NCBI GenBank assembly: GCA_024305745.1
Contig: JAHRBS010000002.1
Coordinates: forward strand, 1,860,001 to 1,924,000
Origin: Polyporus tsugae
Taxonomy: Eukaryota; Basidiomycota; Agaricomycetes; Polyporales; Polyporaceae
Length of the DNA stretch: 64,000 nt
Direction of reading: 5' to 3'
The first letter of the stretch is position 1; every line of letters begins with the position of its first letter. The notes under the pieces are model-generated. The model searched no databases, had not been told where the DNA came from, and worked only from the letters and a program-made list of their open reading frames with translations. A program made the translations under genes and the position numbers. Shown here piece after piece: positions 42,526-55,518 of the stretch.

Positions 42526-44269
42526 TTAAGACGTGCCTTGGAAATTGCCGACGTATTTTGGGAGGCAACGAGTGGCAACGATCCCAGCTGCAGTGATAAT
42601 GCACAATACCCAATATACCAGGGTTCCGCCTGCAAGATGCTTCTCTAGGGATACAGAGAACAAAGAAGACGCCGCCGCTGGCGCGATAGCTCGGACGGTG
42701 GAAGCCGTCATCTGTGCGAGACCGTTGGTCAACCCGAGCGCCCCCTTGCTCGGCGCGCCGTCGCTAATGTACATGAAGATGCATCCTATGAGGCATTCGT
42801 GTCAGCATTGAGGAAATGTACCCTCAGAAGAACCCGACTTACCCCAGGTCATGAAAGTGTGCAGATACATAATGAGCTGCACAACCAGGAGCACCCACGT
42901 CGCCGCCCCAGCTTTCCCCGCTCGCTTCGTCACGAAGCTGAGGAGCGGGAACAGCGCGAACACGATCACGAACATCGAGTATGACAGCGTGTAAAGCCAC
43001 TTTGAGCCGAGCTTCCGGTGCATCCAAGGGAAGGCGAAGATCTGGGCGATCCCTCCGACGAAGCCCGCGACTCCCTGGACGAGGCCGATAGTGAAGCTGC
43101 CGAAGCCAAGGCCACCGAGAGGTATGCTCGTGGAGTACATGAGGGGGACAAGCACTTGAACGCATTGATCCATGAGTGCGAGGAACCCGTAGTTTAGAAT
43201 GGGCCAGAGAACGCGGGGGACTAGGATAGTGCGGATAGTGGTCGGTTCTTGGGAAGCAGGTTCGCTTGTGGTGGCATTCGGGACCAGCGCGTCCTTTGTC
43301 GTTTCAGGATCAGCTTGCAATGTTGACGCTGCGCCCAGCGCTCCTTTGTGGCGGAGGGTTCGAGGGAGGGTCTACACGAACTGGTGAGTGTCGTTATTGC
43401 AAGAAAAGGGCGGGAATTCGGAACTGACCTCCTTGAGCCCAACCAGAGCGAAACCGAATGCACTGATCGATATGCATGCTGTAACAATGCAGGGCAAGAA
43501 GTACGGGTACATCCTCCAGAACGAGCCGTGCTGAAACGCGGGCCAATGGTCCGCGGGCCTCGAGAAGACACCTCCGATGATGGGACTGAGAACCACCTCT
43601 TCAGCTATTCACAAACCCCTGCAATAGTCCAAAGGGAACCCACCCAATCGTGCTCCCCAACGACCAAATCATGGGCAGGTACGCAAACCCCCTCGCGCGG
43701 TTCGTCGAGTCCGTGATCTCCGCCATCATGCTCTTCGACACGCCGATGTTCCCGTTGAGGGCGCCCTCAGCGCACCGGCTGATGACGAGGGCCCAATATT
43801 TCGTTGATAGCCCGAAGCCTATCATCGATAGCGTCAAGCCGAGGAGTCCGCCAAGCAGGACGGGCTTGCGTCCGATGCGATCCGACGCACGCCCCCACTG
43901 GAGAACGCAGATCGCTTCGACGGCGTAAAATGAAGATTCCTAGGAGTGGGGGATCGGCGTCAGCACTCGAAATGGAAAGTCGAGACGTACGATGATTCCA
44001 GCAAAGTAGCCCGTCTTGCGCTCGTCTCCACCAGTGACACCCGTTTCCCTCACGAGTTGGTTAACGAAGGGGTATATGACGGTGGATGTGATCGGCTCGG
44101 CGAGTTGGAGGTAGAGCAAAAGGAAAAGCTGCAATTTCGGCAGCGGCGTCTCCTCCACTGGCACCCCTTTCTCCCGCTGCGCTGACGCTAGCCTCCCGTG
44201 TTGATGCTCTCGCGCATCCTCGACGATGTCCGTGGAAGGGACGGCGGTGACGCTCCCAGCGGTGCTCAT
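42526..44269 (-). CDS. major facilitator superfamily transporter (DHA1-like)
   Basis: Twelve-helix drug/proton antiporter type. Start at 44269 (MSTAGSVTAVPSTDIVED), cytoplasmic N-tail, first helix LQLFLLLYLQLAEPITSTVI. An intron (GTACGT...) joins GYFAGII to ESSFYAVEAICVLQWGRASD; the MFS signature is WGRASDRIGRKPVLLGG. Further landmarks: SRCAEGALNGNIGVSKSMMA, GSTIGPIIGGVFSRP (across an intron with donor GTGGGT at about 43653, which removes an apparent stop), a central cytoplasmic loop and LMDQCVQVLVPLMYS. The last exon (MYISDGAPSKGALGLTNGLA) codes for helices 10-12. Similar proteins are annotated as ZIFL or tetracycline-type transporters; substrate unknown. Confidence 0.88.
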
Positions 44270-44773
44270 GGAGAGTAGTGAAGTGAGTCGAACCCGACAT
44301 GGGTGCTCCTATATAACAGTCGACCCGCTTGGTAAGTTTTAGGGACGAGGACTAGGACTAGTACGTCCTGACAATTTTTAAGAACACGAATTACCCCCGA
44401 ACGACGATCTGCATTGTATTGCGGTCGGCAAATGTTTCTTGCGGGAGATACGAATACCAAAAGATGACTCACTACAACTGCCCCCTTCGTGATGTGCTTG
44501 CTTCGTCCCGCAGTATCCGAAGTTGACCTTCAATATTAAAACCCAGGTTGCACCACGACCTCACCATGCGCATACTGCAAGACACATCCCTCTTCAAGAC
44601 TATGAACAAAGCCAACTTAGACTCAAAGTACTGCGCGCGTCTTGGAGGCACTCGGAACGGAATAGTCGGTCCGGAAGGGATTAATTCTAAGGTACTTGTA
44701 AAGCAATGATCCAACAGTGCACCCCGCAAGTGCTTTTGGGTATGCTCGGCCAGGGAACAAGCCGGCGAGCTGT
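44270..44773. other. intergenic between MFS and ILV5 genes
   Basis: A TATATAG element on the minus strand at about 44310-44316 lies 40 bases before the MFS start. Otherwise nothing. Confidence 0.45.
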
Positions 44774-46208
44774 CTATGATTGGCTGTCCGGGCGGAGGGA
44801 GCGCACGACCTTGCCTGCATCGATAGTCAACACGCAGCTCGCGCAAGTACAGCATAGAAAGTAACGCACCTGCCCGCCAGATCTCCTGCTCATCAATCTC
44901 CTTTAGCTCCTTCGCGAGATCCTCACGGTACGTCGAGCGGCCGTTGAACTCCAGGCTGCGGCGAGTCTCCGTGCCATTCTTGACGCTCTCGTAGAGGCGC
45001 TCGAAGACGGGCAGGTTAGTCTTCTCGAACTCCTTCGCCCAGTCGAGCGCACCGCGACGCGCAGTCGTGGAGCACGCGTTGTACATGTAGTCCATGCTGC
45101 ATATGGTCATAAGTATTCAAGGAAAGGGTAATTCGCAGGAAACACTGCGGAGGTACTCACCCGTACTGGCCAATGAGAGGGTACAGAGACTGAGTGGCCT
45201 CCTCGACAGTCTCGTTGAACGCCTCCGACGGAGTGTGGCCGTTCTTGCGAAGAACCTTGTATTGGGCGAGGAAGAGACCCTGGATAGCACCCATCAACTA
45301 CAAAGAGGTATTAGTTGTGGATTAAAATAGACTAGAAAGTGACACGTACAACACCACGCTCGCCGTAAAGGTCAGAGTACACCTCCTTCTGGAAGGTGGT
45401 CTCGTAGAGGTAGCCAGAGCCGACAGCAACACCAAGGGCGACGGCCTTCTCCTTGGCCTTGCCAGTGACGTCCTGCCAGACGGCAATGGAAGAGTTGATA
45501 CCCCGGCCCTCCTTGAAGAGAGTGCGGACGGTGCGGCCGGAGCCCTTGGGTGCGACGAGGATGACGTCGACGTCGGGCGGAGGCACGACCTTGGTGTCGT
45601 CCTTGTACACGACCGAGAAGCCGTGCGAGAAGTAGAGCGTCTTGCCCTTGGTGATGAGCGGGGCGAGCTTTGGCCACGTCTGGGACTGTGCGGCGTCCGA
45701 GAGGAGGTTCATGATGATCGTCCCGCGGTTGATCGCCTCCTCGATGGGGAAGAGCGTCTTGCCCGGGACCCAGCCGTCCTCAATCGCCTGCTTCCATGAC
45801 TCGCCGCCCTCGCGGACGCCGACGACGACGTTCAGGCCGTTGTCGCGGGCATTGAGGCCCTGGCCGTGGCCCTGCGAGCCGTAGCCGATAAGCGCGAGGG
45901 TGTCGTTCTTGAAGTAGTCCTGGAGCTTGGCGAGCGGCCAGTCGCTGCGCTCGTAGACGACCTCGTCCGTGCCAGCGAAGTTGAGGGTCTTCACACCGCG
46001 CGTCGTCTGGGGTTGCAGGACAGACGTTGGCACACGCGCAAAGGTTGGGTGGTGAATGTACATACCATGACAGCAGCGCGAGGTGCCGCGGAGCTCGCGG
46101 CGGCATTACGGGCGAGGACAGAGTACGACGCCTTGGTGGCCTGGACAGCAGCGCGTGGAGCACGACGAGAAGCGGCACGAGCAGCAGTACGGAGGGCGAA
46201 GGAGGACA
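44774..46208 (-). CDS. ILV5: ketol-acid reductoisomerase, mitochondrial
   Basis: NADPH- and magnesium-dependent second step of valine and isoleucine synthesis. Start 46208 gives a basic mitochondrial presequence (MSSFALRTAARAASRRAPRA). The NADPH-binding loop is LIGYGSQGHGQGLNARDNG; other landmarks are DVDVILVAPKGSGRTVR, GVAVGSGYLYETTFQKEV, GAIQGLFLAQYKVLRKNGH and MDYMYNACSTTARRGALDWA. An intron before the end joins EQEIWRAG to KVVRSLRPDSQS and the stop at 44774; reading through it would add a false C-terminus. Fungal class I length. Large reverse-strand frames over it are shadows. Confidence 0.96.
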
Positions 46209-46250
46209 TGGTGGTTGGAGGAGCAATATGCAACCGTGACTCGGTGCCCA

Positions 46251-46257
46251 GCTTATA
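46251..46257 (-). promoter_or_regulatory. TATA box of ILV5
   Basis: CTATAAG on the minus strand about 45 bases before the start codon at 46208. Confidence 0.45.
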
Positions 46258-46551
46258 GCCCTCAAAATTTGGCGCCAGCTCACGCCATCCTTGACTCGTG
46301 TGGGAGCGCCCAATTCATGCCTCTTCCCTGCAACCTGCCTCGCCTACGGCGAGCGTGAGTGTTTGATATACACTTAGCTGCCAGGCAATGGGACGAGTAG
46401 AAATATTCTTCTCGTGAAACATTGGTCTTTGATTTCGTGCACCTTCGCTAGCGCTTTCGAGACTCGAGCGCAGCCCATCATTCAAAATCAAGATTCAAGT
46501 GTCCAATATCGTTTGAAGTACAGGGTATTTGGAGTGACATGGGGTAAGTAG

Positions 46552-48331
46552 CTAGATGAGCAATAGGACTGTCCAAATAGATGAGGTGACTAGGTATAAG
46601 CCCAAGCCTAACGAAAAGATCCCCTCCAGACTTGCAAGCGAAGCACTAGAATTCGCTGTCGTGCCAGTCGAACTATGTATCACAGGTTTAATGGTAAGTA
46701 AGGGCACAAACGTACTTGACCGAGCACGGCTTACCTAGGGGAGGATGAAGCGCTAGTGCCCGAGTGAGAAGCGGTGGAAGTGCCATTAGCACCGTTCGCG
46801 CCTGGAACCCCGTTTCCAACTCTCGCGTTGGCGTTGAATGCGCGAGTCGTGTTGGACTGTAACGTCCATGTAACGCCACCCATCACATGTCCCAAGAATA
46901 GGGGGTCCTGGCAGACAATAACATGTCAACGAAGATATGTCTCAATGTATACGCATCGGTAACGAACCTTCCATGTCTCGTTAAGGTGTCCGAGGCTGGT
47001 GTAGAAGCTACGGCCAGCGGTACCATTCCCGTCAATGCCTGCGCCATGCTCTTGATACCAAGCTACGATAATACTTCAATAGCCGACAAGTCTCGGGATT
47101 TAATAGACACTTACCCGTAGGATGAGGGGTTCCCTGATCATATTTGCGCGGTCCGGGATCTACACGTACTTGTCAGCCCGCGCTATCTGGGGATTTAGGG
47201 TACAAACGTGCAAACCTTTATAGCTCGATTCATCTGCAGAAAGAACGACAACGGCGCCGATAGATCGAGGGTCGGACTTAAAGTTATACCTGCATCATGG
47301 AAGGTCAGCTTCGATCATGTACGTGCCCAGCCTTGAGAATGGGAGACTACGCCTGGGACGGGAACAACACGCCCAGTCGACAGGGTGTGGATGCCATACA
47401 AATTCAACTGCACGGGTATGGCGATGACAACGCATGACATAGACGATGCCTCCGTTTGTCCACTGGCAGAGTTCTCAAGACGAGCTCTCAGAACGTACGT
47501 CGCAGTCATGTGCAAAGCACGCCTTGTCACGCACCAAGACCACGCTAGACATGCTTTGCACGCTCGTCTGCCTAGCAAGGCGTGCGTGCGTCCCCAGACC
47601 ACTCCTCCCAGGGAGCTAGTTTGAGAAACTCCTTACATTTCGTCTCGCACGGGCCAGACGCTCATAAGACCAGCGGTGCTGGGGTGCGGCGGGCCAACGA
47701 CGTCGACATTCTAAAGCATACTGTTAGTTAAACTTAACGGTAAGAGAGTGAAGGATTTTTGTGCTCACAGCATCTGTCAGCGCGGGGTGGTAGTCGAACG
47801 CAGCTCCTGAAAAATGTGGACGTTATAGCCTGTCAGCAACGGCTGAGGTAGAAGACTAGATCGGTGCTGACCAACTTCGTGCTGGTACCAGGTAGTATTC
47901 CGTAGGGCATCCGATGCAGCATGGATGGCGACAAAGTTTCCGCCCAGATTCAAGTAGTTTCGCAGCACAGTCTTCCCTGACTCGCCCAATACTGCCCAGC
48001 CGTGTTGAACGCCGTTGCCTATGTGCTCAGGGAACTACTAGTGATGCTCACCTTCGCCGGTATTACTCAGGAACAACAAGGCATCGTACTGCGCCAAGGT
48101 ATCGTCCGTGAACCAACTCTTGTCCTCTGTGTGGTCAAACGCGATGTTTGAGTGGGGTCCAAGTTGCACAAGCGCATCGACGGCGGTGGGTATAGAGTCG
48201 TGTCGGTAGTCCGCGGTTGCGGAATAGATTAGTATGCGAGCTACATTAGTTTGTTGTGCGACCGTAGGATGTGCCGTCAGAAAGAGTAGCGATGATAGCA
48301 GGAGACCGAGGATGGTAGGGAGGGAACGCAT
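46552..48331 (-). CDS. ThuA-like domain protein, secreted and GPI-anchored
   Basis: The start at 48331 gives a signal peptide (MRSLPTILGLLLSSLLFLTA). The ThuA-like fold (class I glutamine amidotransferase-like) follows: ARILIYSATADYRHDSIPTA, YDALLFLSNTGE, GGNFVAIHAASDALRNTTWY, AFDYHPALTDA, then KYDQGTPHPTAWYQEHGAG, GRSFYTSLGHLNETW and HVMGGVTWTLQSNT. About nine short exons. After the domain come Ser/Thr/Asn residues and, following an intron near 46690-46740, a hydrophobic end (LGLGLYLVTSSIWTVLLLI) typical of a GPI signal; stop at 46552. Bacterial relatives act in sugar or trehalose use; the role in fungi is not established. Surface anchoring of a ThuA domain is unusual. Confidence 0.85.
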
Positions 48332-50241
48332 TGGACGGCACCGTGAGCCCGGGGATGAAAAGGAGAAGGTGAGACTGAGTATTGATCCTGTATAAATCGA
48401 CAACAAGCCCTCAGGCCTCAGGCCCCAGGCCGTGCACGACACGCGGACAGTCTTGGTTGAAACTGATCCGCGCCTTCGCTGGACGGGGAGCTGACGGGGA
48501 GGACAAGTTAAAGTTTAGCGACAGCGCGGGACCGACTTTGCCACTGATCATGATGCCAGGGGGCCCAAGCCAGTGCAATCGGCAACGTTGTCTCGCCCCG
48601 CCAACGACTATGAGGTTGACATTGCTTTCATCGCCCGATTCTGCTGCTATCTGACGTCCTTCATGAAGAATCAATTCGAAGTCCAAGTCGTTCCGCCTGG
48701 ATTCTTCAATTCTTGTCCGAGAGTAAGTGATAGCTCCGGATCCGGCGGTCGAGAGAGGTTGGAACATGAGGGGAAAGGTGTGGTTTGCTCAGTCTCAAAG
48801 CGTCACGATATACATACTGGAGAAGAAGGCGCAGATGGGGACGAGCAGCTGGTTGGATCCAGTTCGGTAAGTCGTTCACCCACTCCGACGTCCTGTGGTG
48901 GTCCGAACTAGCCAGTCTCTCGCTTCCATAGCCGCCCTTCGCCCTCGAGCCCGCGAACTCATTCATCCACTATGCCCAAGTTATTTGTGAATATAGCTCT
49001 ACAGAATCGAACCCGACGTTTCAAGCCTTTCGCATACAATTGGAGCATCATCCTCGCAGAATGATTACGCATTGAACGAAGCATCCTCTCGCCTCCTGCT
49101 TTGTCTGTTGCACGGAACCCCAATCTGAGGCCATGTTTGTCTCGGTTTCTAGATTCGTAGGCGAGTCTTCAATCACAAATATAACATCCTGAAGCCCCCT
49201 TCCGGTCGTTACACAGTACTGTCCACTGTCGGCAGCCGATACCAGAGTACACCACAGAGTCTATCGTACCCTCCTCCGCCTTCCAAGGACCTGGGTTCCC
49301 GATAGCTCCGACCCCTAGTGCTGGTTCGGCAACCTCCTTTCTTCCAGGACGGGGCAGGCTGTGGGACACTGGGACTCCATCGAATGGGTACCCTGGATGC
49401 ACATCGAAGTTGGCCCGGCGAAGTAGAGAAGGCTGCTCTTGTTCCAGTTGTCCTGAGTCGGTCGTCGTCGGCCTGGGATTCTAGTTCAGCGCGTGGTTCC
49501 GTTATATGTATGACCATTGTGCCCTCCTCCCCTGTGGATTGGTCATATCGCCCTGTGCACATCTGCTTAGGGAAGCCAGCACAATCGGAACCCTGCTTTT
49601 GATCGCTGGCATACGGTGCGATGATTGTTCGCCCAACAGGGGCTTCTCTGTGCTTCTCTTCCGGTCAGGACGGTGGCGAAAGGAGGCGTGCCAGCTTCCA
49701 AGCGGATCCTCGAGCCTCGAGGAGTCCCATTCCCACCAACGGTCGAGTGGCCAATGTCGTCTCTGATTCTGATGTCGGGCTGTCGTTTCCGGCATGCCCC
49801 TGCCACATGGGCCCTGGCCATCGTCGATGTATTTTCATTTCACGCATGGGTCCAGCCTGACGTACTGAGCCAGCGCCACAAGGCAGGATGTCGGCATTAG
49901 CTATAGCAACACCCCTGCCCCGCGTTCGTTCAAGACTTCATGGGCTGACACTGACAGATGCAGACACCAGGCAGGACGTTTCGTAAGGCAGACTTGAGAT
50001 GAGACAATTAACATGAGCAACTGTTCATTCTCATGAACGAGTGTAGCAACGAGTGACAGCGTCAACGAGCGAACGGTACATGCAGTGTGATACACGAACA
50101 AGCACAGGTATATAAGACAACCTCAACAACACAGTTAAACCCTATTTTTAGCAAGCAGGGAGCGTATTAGTACTACGTGATAAACATTAGCCAGAGTCTC
50201 TTGGGGGTAAGGATCCCAGTGGGAGGAGCGGCTGATGCCGC
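48332..50241. other. 1.9-kb intergenic region
   Basis: Between the promoter of the ThuA gene and the 3' end of the sedolisin. Several overlapping frames of 80-117 codons exist at 49170-49900 on both strands, but none resembles a known protein or has clear splice sites. A TATATAAG at about 50108 has no gene downstream on the plus strand. Confidence 0.4.
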
Positions 50242-52281
50242 TCACGGGAGGAGGAGCCAGAGAGGGAGGAGCTTGGCGAAGTTGGGGGTGCCGACGCCGG
50301 TGACAGGGTCCCAGCCAGGCTTCGCCGAGAAGCCCGCGGTGCCACAGCCGGGGTTCGTGCCGTTCGTGATGTCGTTGAACCCGAACCTGAACACGTCCGA
50401 GTAGATCGTAGGGTTGATGAACCCGATGGACTTCTTGCCGAGCGCGAGGCGGGCGTCGTTGATCGCGGAGAGGATCGCGGCCATGACGGGGGAGGACGCG
50501 GACGTGCCGTACACGAGGTAGAACTCGCCCTGGACGGCGACGGGGTAGTTGGCGCCGTTCGCGGACAGGTCGGGGTACGCGCGCGAGCCCGTGTTGTTCC
50601 AGAGGTCGGTCGAGTACGGGGGCGGGTACTTGGTGAGGTAGTTGTTCACCGCGTTCTTCTGGTAGTCGGGCATCTTGAAGACGTTCGAGAAGCCGCCGCC
50701 CGAGTAGATGACCTGCTCGCACGCACTCTCGGGGTCGGTCACCTTCGCGCCGGGGTTGACCTGCGTCGCGCCGACGCTGGTGACGTACGGGCAGCTGCCA
50801 GGGAAGGAGGGCGTGAAGATCTGGCCGCCAACACCCGCAGTGCCGTTGGGGAGCAAGCAGCTGTCGCCGTACCCGCCAACACCGTAGTCACCAGACGAGT
50901 AGAGGACGGTGGTGCCCAGGAGACCGAGCTTGGCGTACTCGGCGCACTGGCGCTCCATGTACGCGGGGGTGAGCTCCCACTCGTCGTACGAGTAGGAAGT
51001 CGAGATAACCTTGGCGGGGGCGACGGTGCCGCAGTCCTCCTTGCCCGTGTAGCCACCCTGGGCTGAGTCCGGGTAGACAGCATCCTGCGAAGGGTCGTTG
51101 CCTCCCTCGAACGTGCAGTACGAGCCATCGAGGGCGTTGAGGAAGTTGTTGAACGACGCGCCTTCAACGGTGTCGCCAACCTGGTAGAGAGTGACAGGCT
51201 GGTGCTTGCCCACAAGTGACATCGCGTACTGGAGGTCGAGGTTCGACTCGCCGTTGGTGCCGAAGCCTGGGTTACCGACGTCGATGGTACCACCGTCAAT
51301 GTTGACCTGCACGGGGCGCTGGCCAACCTGCGACGAGGAGAAGTTCTTGAAGAACAGGTCCAAATCCGAGGTCGAGTAGGCCTGCGGCGTGTACTCAACT
51401 GTATAAGCGCGGGTCAGCGAGAATGCGGCGGGACCGTGTGTGCAACTGAAAAAAACTCACCAATGCCGATGGAGTTCTTCTGGGGCGCAAGGGGATAGTA
51501 AAGGAAGTCGTACAGCGCTCGGAGACAGTTGACCGTAGTGTGGGTGTCGCAATTGTCAAGCTGATCAATAAGGCCCTGTACCGTCGCTATCAGCATCCGA
51601 CGCAAAGGCTACATCATCCCCATGCGAACGCACCTCGATCGTGCCCGTGGTCTTGGGGAAAACGGGACCAAAGCCGGGCGCACCGACGTTCTTCGCCTTG
51701 CGCTTCTCGAGCGAACCGGGTTGCTGGCGCTTCACCCTCGCGTCGAAGTGGATCGTGGGCGTGATGAGGTCGACGTGGGCCGAGACGTGCTCCGGCAGGT
51801 GGTACTTCTTGTCGCACCCGATCTGGGACTCGCCGTTCTCGTGCTCGTAGACGTAGTACTGCGTGCCGAGCAGCTCCTCCGCCTCCTCGATCGTCACGTC
51901 CGCCGTGAGCCATCCGCCGGCCATGTTGATGCGGTGCGGCTCGACGCCACTCTCGTGCAGCCACGCGCGGACGGTGTCGACCGAGTCTTGCGTCGGGCGG
52001 AAGGTCTCCGCGACCTTCGCGGGGTCCCAGTGGTTGCCGTAGTTGGGCGACTCCGGGTGGGAGACGTCCATGAGGTACTCCTCAATGGACGCGAGGTTGG
52101 GCTGGGTCAGACCGATCTTGAGCGGGATGCGGGTGAATCCGCTCGCGCGGCGGACGGGAGTCCAGCCGCTGGGGACGAAGCTGCGGGACTCATGCAGGAC
52201 GCGGGGCGAGAGCTGGGGCCCGGCGGCGGCAGCCGCGAGCGCGAGCGTGACGGCCACAAGCAGGCGCGAGGCGAGCAGCAT
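50242..52281 (-). CDS. sedolisin-type tripeptidyl peptidase (S53)
   Basis: Secreted acid protease. Signal peptide from 52281 (MLLASRLLVAVTLALAAAAA), then the pro-kumamolisin prodomain to about residue 190, with the processing region KRQQPGSLEKRKAKNVGAP. The catalytic part has the Glu and Asp of NGESNLDLQYAM, the oxyanion Asp of LYSSGDYGVGG, and the catalytic Ser of LVYGTSASSPVMAA. The calcium-site region is FGFNDITNGTNPGC ... PGWDPVTGVGTPNF. Three exons: 52281 to about 51635, about 51580-51466, about 51401-50242. The enzyme is complete and belongs with the other secreted degradative enzymes in the window. Confidence 0.95.
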
Positions 52282-54136
52282 CTTGGGTAGACCGTGAGTC
52301 GGTGAACCTTGGACCGCAAAGAGGGAGAGGGGAGGGGGAAACGGCCTGGCCTCAAGAGGTCGTGGGGAACTCGGGCCCGTTGGTCGGCGTTGTTATATGG
52401 GTGGTCTCGAGGCGCATCAGACAGGCACAATCGCATCCTGTGTCGGTGGTGTTGCAGAGAAGATCGAGCACTCGCGACGTAACGCATGGGTTGAAAATTC
52501 GGACTTTAGCGTTGTCATGCGTGTCCATCAAGAACAGCAAGTGGACTGTCGGAGACTGGGAGATTTAATGGGCCATATGATGCCAGTATTCTGGGCCAGT
52601 CAACCATTCCAGCGCCTATTGGATTAGCACCCTGACCGCCCTATGGACATGGTTTTGCACATTGCGGACTCGTTTCTGCACGGAGACGAAGAGAAGTACT
52701 AGTGCTCGACTGTGCTCGACCGTAAAATGCCATTGACATACCTTTACCTTTCGGTGGGACGCCGATAAGCACCATCCTCCATAAGTATTTGGTGTCGAAA
52801 AGCTGTCGAAACAACGTGGTCCGGCGTCCACTAAGTACTTCCACGCTGTCACTGTCAGGGATGTGTCCGGCTGCTGCTCCCGGCCGGCGGCAACATGTCA
52901 GGTGGGCAGGGGGCTACACGCGACCGTACTTTCCTACTTACTTACTTACGGAGCCGAGATCAAGCCCGACTGAGGGATCGACCTCAGATTCAGAGAGGCG
53001 CTCCGCTATCGGACGGGCGACCTGGGACGACTCATCCTCAGAAAACTGAAGTCAGAAACCCGTGAAGACACCAGTCAACCGAAAGGCGACCATAATAATG
53101 AATGTGAACATTGAATATTGAACGGTAAACGTTGAGCGCTTCGGAGCGCCGTCGAATGGCCAACGTATATCGAGCGAGTTCCACTGAGGACTGTGTAACG
53201 ATGGTGCCTTTTTGGTCAGGCCCTGGTCATGCCAGTCCACGAAACAGGACGTAAGGTAACTTTAAGTAAGTACGCGGCAGAGAGAGCTTGGGGAGCGCAC
53301 AGGGAGAGCATCCGGATTCCGGTGTGTGTGGCTCGGGGGGTGGGGCAGTGTCGACGAAAACGGGATCAAAGTCGTCAATGACCCGACACGACAACAGTGA
53401 TCACTCGCATCCAGGGGGAAAGACGGGAGCTTGGCGAGTCCGACGTACTTATCGGCGAGAAAGACAGTAGCAGCATGGTTCGTTCCCGAAATAAACCATT
53501 TTGCCCATCGTCTTCCCTGAAATTGATTGACGGACACGATAAGTAGCGAGCGCACACCGGCACCTGCGCACAACTACTTTTAATACTTATCCAGAGATTC
53601 GCGAGCAACGCACGTTAGCGCAAGGTACAGCCAATGCATGTGAATTAATCTGGACTCGGTGCGAAGAACCCGCGCAACCGAGTTTATTCAGGGGTATACA
53701 GTATACCACACCGGATGGAAACAACGCTGGAAACGTTGACAGATGGGTCTACTACGTCGTAACTCCTCTCACTTCCTCGAGTCTAAGTCCTAACGACCCA
53801 ACGGTGTCCACGTGCCCATTGTTTGTCTCATCCATCCGCCACCGACAACGTAGGTTTACCAGTGTCGATGATGGACGGATGACGCGTATCTGTAGAGGTA
53901 GCGACGACAGGGCACAGGCACAGGGGGTCCATAACATGCAGTGATCCAGTCTGCTGGACCAGCCAATGGAGCCATCGCGTGAAGCGTGGACGCAGACGAG
54001 TCTGCTGATAAAGGCCGAAGCGATCTGGGTAAGAACGAGAATAAGCAACCTGTGTGCCGGGAGGGGAGACTGGGACACCGATTCACATACCTGCCTGTAG
54101 CGAGTAAAGTCTACCGTTTGCTTCGACACGCAGAAG
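52282..54136. other. 1.85-kb intergenic region
   Basis: Contains a TATAAC box on the minus strand at 52392-52397, about 115 bases before the sedolisin start, and a short CTTA repeat at about 52934-52949. I see no coding region in 52600-54130. Confidence 0.4.
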
Positions 54137-55131
54137 CTAAGGAGGAAGCGTAGATTCTTCCAGCTCGGGCGCGGGGAGAGCGAGCATATCGTCCCAGTCG
54201 TCTGCCATAATGGATCGTAGGTGGCCAATATGATGGTCGTCCTCGACATACTTGTCGTGGTACTTGCGGATCATCGAGAGTAGCTCTGACCTCGGCTTGC
54301 CCACGTAGTCGCCAAATCCAATGCACTCACGATGTTCAAACAGCCAGTCGATGATGAACCGGATGTCTCGGTGGTCCGAAGCCGTCTTCCTGATAGTCTT
54401 CGGGCGAGTAGACGTGTAGCTGGTGGACCAACGCTTGAACTTGGTCAAAATGAGGATTGAGGGGTGGAGGATGTGGATGCCTGTAAATCGAAGTCAATAT
54501 AAGTAGCTCGCAAAAGTTGCCTCCCGAAGAAGCCCAACACTGACACGACGTCACGAGTTCTCGCGTCGCACGTATCTGTGCAAGCCCTTCTCAGTGTCTG
54601 CAATGAAGCGGGACTCACCGAGCTCGCCCGCTTCATAAGTGGAGACTATGGACTCCGGTAATCCAAAATAACCTGTGGGCAGAGTCTCGACGAGCACATT
54701 GTTGGTGCTCTTGCGAACGAGTTCTTCCCGAACTAGGTGTCCGTCGGGGTTCTTTCACAGCAACAAGACTATGATAAGCAAGATAGGGTAGGTATAGCAG
54801 ACGGTGGAACGTACCTCGGTAACATAATAAAGCTTCAAGTTAACGTCGGCAAACCTTCCGTCCGCCTCCATGATCGTCTCCCGAAGCTCCCAGACCTCCT
54901 TGCTCTCGATGAGCACATCTATATCGTATATGCGGAGATCTGATAAGCATGTTGTCTGAAACTTAGCGTAGGGGCAGTACTCATCTCGGTGGGGCGCAAG
55001 CTTCCGAGTTGAGACCATGCGAAGCCGCCGATGAATGCATGCCGGATACCCAATTCGTCGAGATGCTCGGACAAGGCCTTGGCAGCAGCCAGATGGTGCT
55101 TTTGGTTTGTGGAGATGGAAATTCTAGACAT
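54137..55131 (-). CDS. nucleotidyltransferase-fold protein
   Basis: Start 55131 (MSRISISTNQKHHLAAAKAL). Signature of the minimal nucleotidyltransferase fold: FIGGFAWSQLGSLRPTE, then across an intron (donor GTACTG, acceptor near 54942) DIDVLIESKEVWELRE, that is G-G plus D-x-D. Later parts: NPDGHLVREELVRKSTNNVL, TGYFGLPESIVSTYEAGE, then HPSILILTKFKRWSTSYTS, SDHRDIRFIIDWLFEH, ending PELEESTLPP with stop at 54137. About five exons. No signal peptide. Substrate unknown; related folds occur in antitoxin-type and RNA-modifying proteins, but only the fold is supported here. Confidence 0.7.
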
Positions 55132-55518
55132 GAAGCAAACACACGAAGGGGAACGCTCACTGTCAATGTGAATGTGGTCGTCCCCATCCTTCTAAACGGA
55201 TATAAGTAAGTAGGAATGCTGACAGTGAGGAATGCAGTTGCGTAATCAATGATCGAGTCTAAAGCGCGGGTAGGGAGCTGGACAAGAGGAGGAGGCGTCA
55301 GGGGCGGTGAGCCGCGGAATCTGACTTCATGGTCCGACCGGAGCCTGCCGAGACCCAACGCATGAGTCAGAGTCTGGTGTCCAGATTCGGCTGGCTTGGA
55401 GAGCAACGGCAAGCTCCGATTGGATATCTCATCTCCATCGGTGCCACAGCCCAGGGGGCTCGGTGCCTCTCGCACACCTTAGTCACCACTGAGCTCACCG
55501 GCATATGCAGCAACCACC
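55132..55518. promoter_or_regulatory. shared divergent promoter region
   Basis: 387 bases separate the start codons of the nucleotidyltransferase-fold gene (-) and the unknown gene at 55519 (+). No clear TATA box. Joint regulation is possible. Confidence 0.35.

Noticed and set aside
43601..43720. Apparent stop in the MFS gene after GLLQGFVNS
   Set aside because: An intron with donor GTGGGT and acceptor CTCAG removes it and restores GSTIGPIIGGVF, so it is not a pseudogene.
51622..52290. 222-codon forward open frame opposite the sedolisin prodomain
   Set aside because: Shadow frame, rich in Arg and Val; the opposite strand encodes the prodomain and signal peptide.
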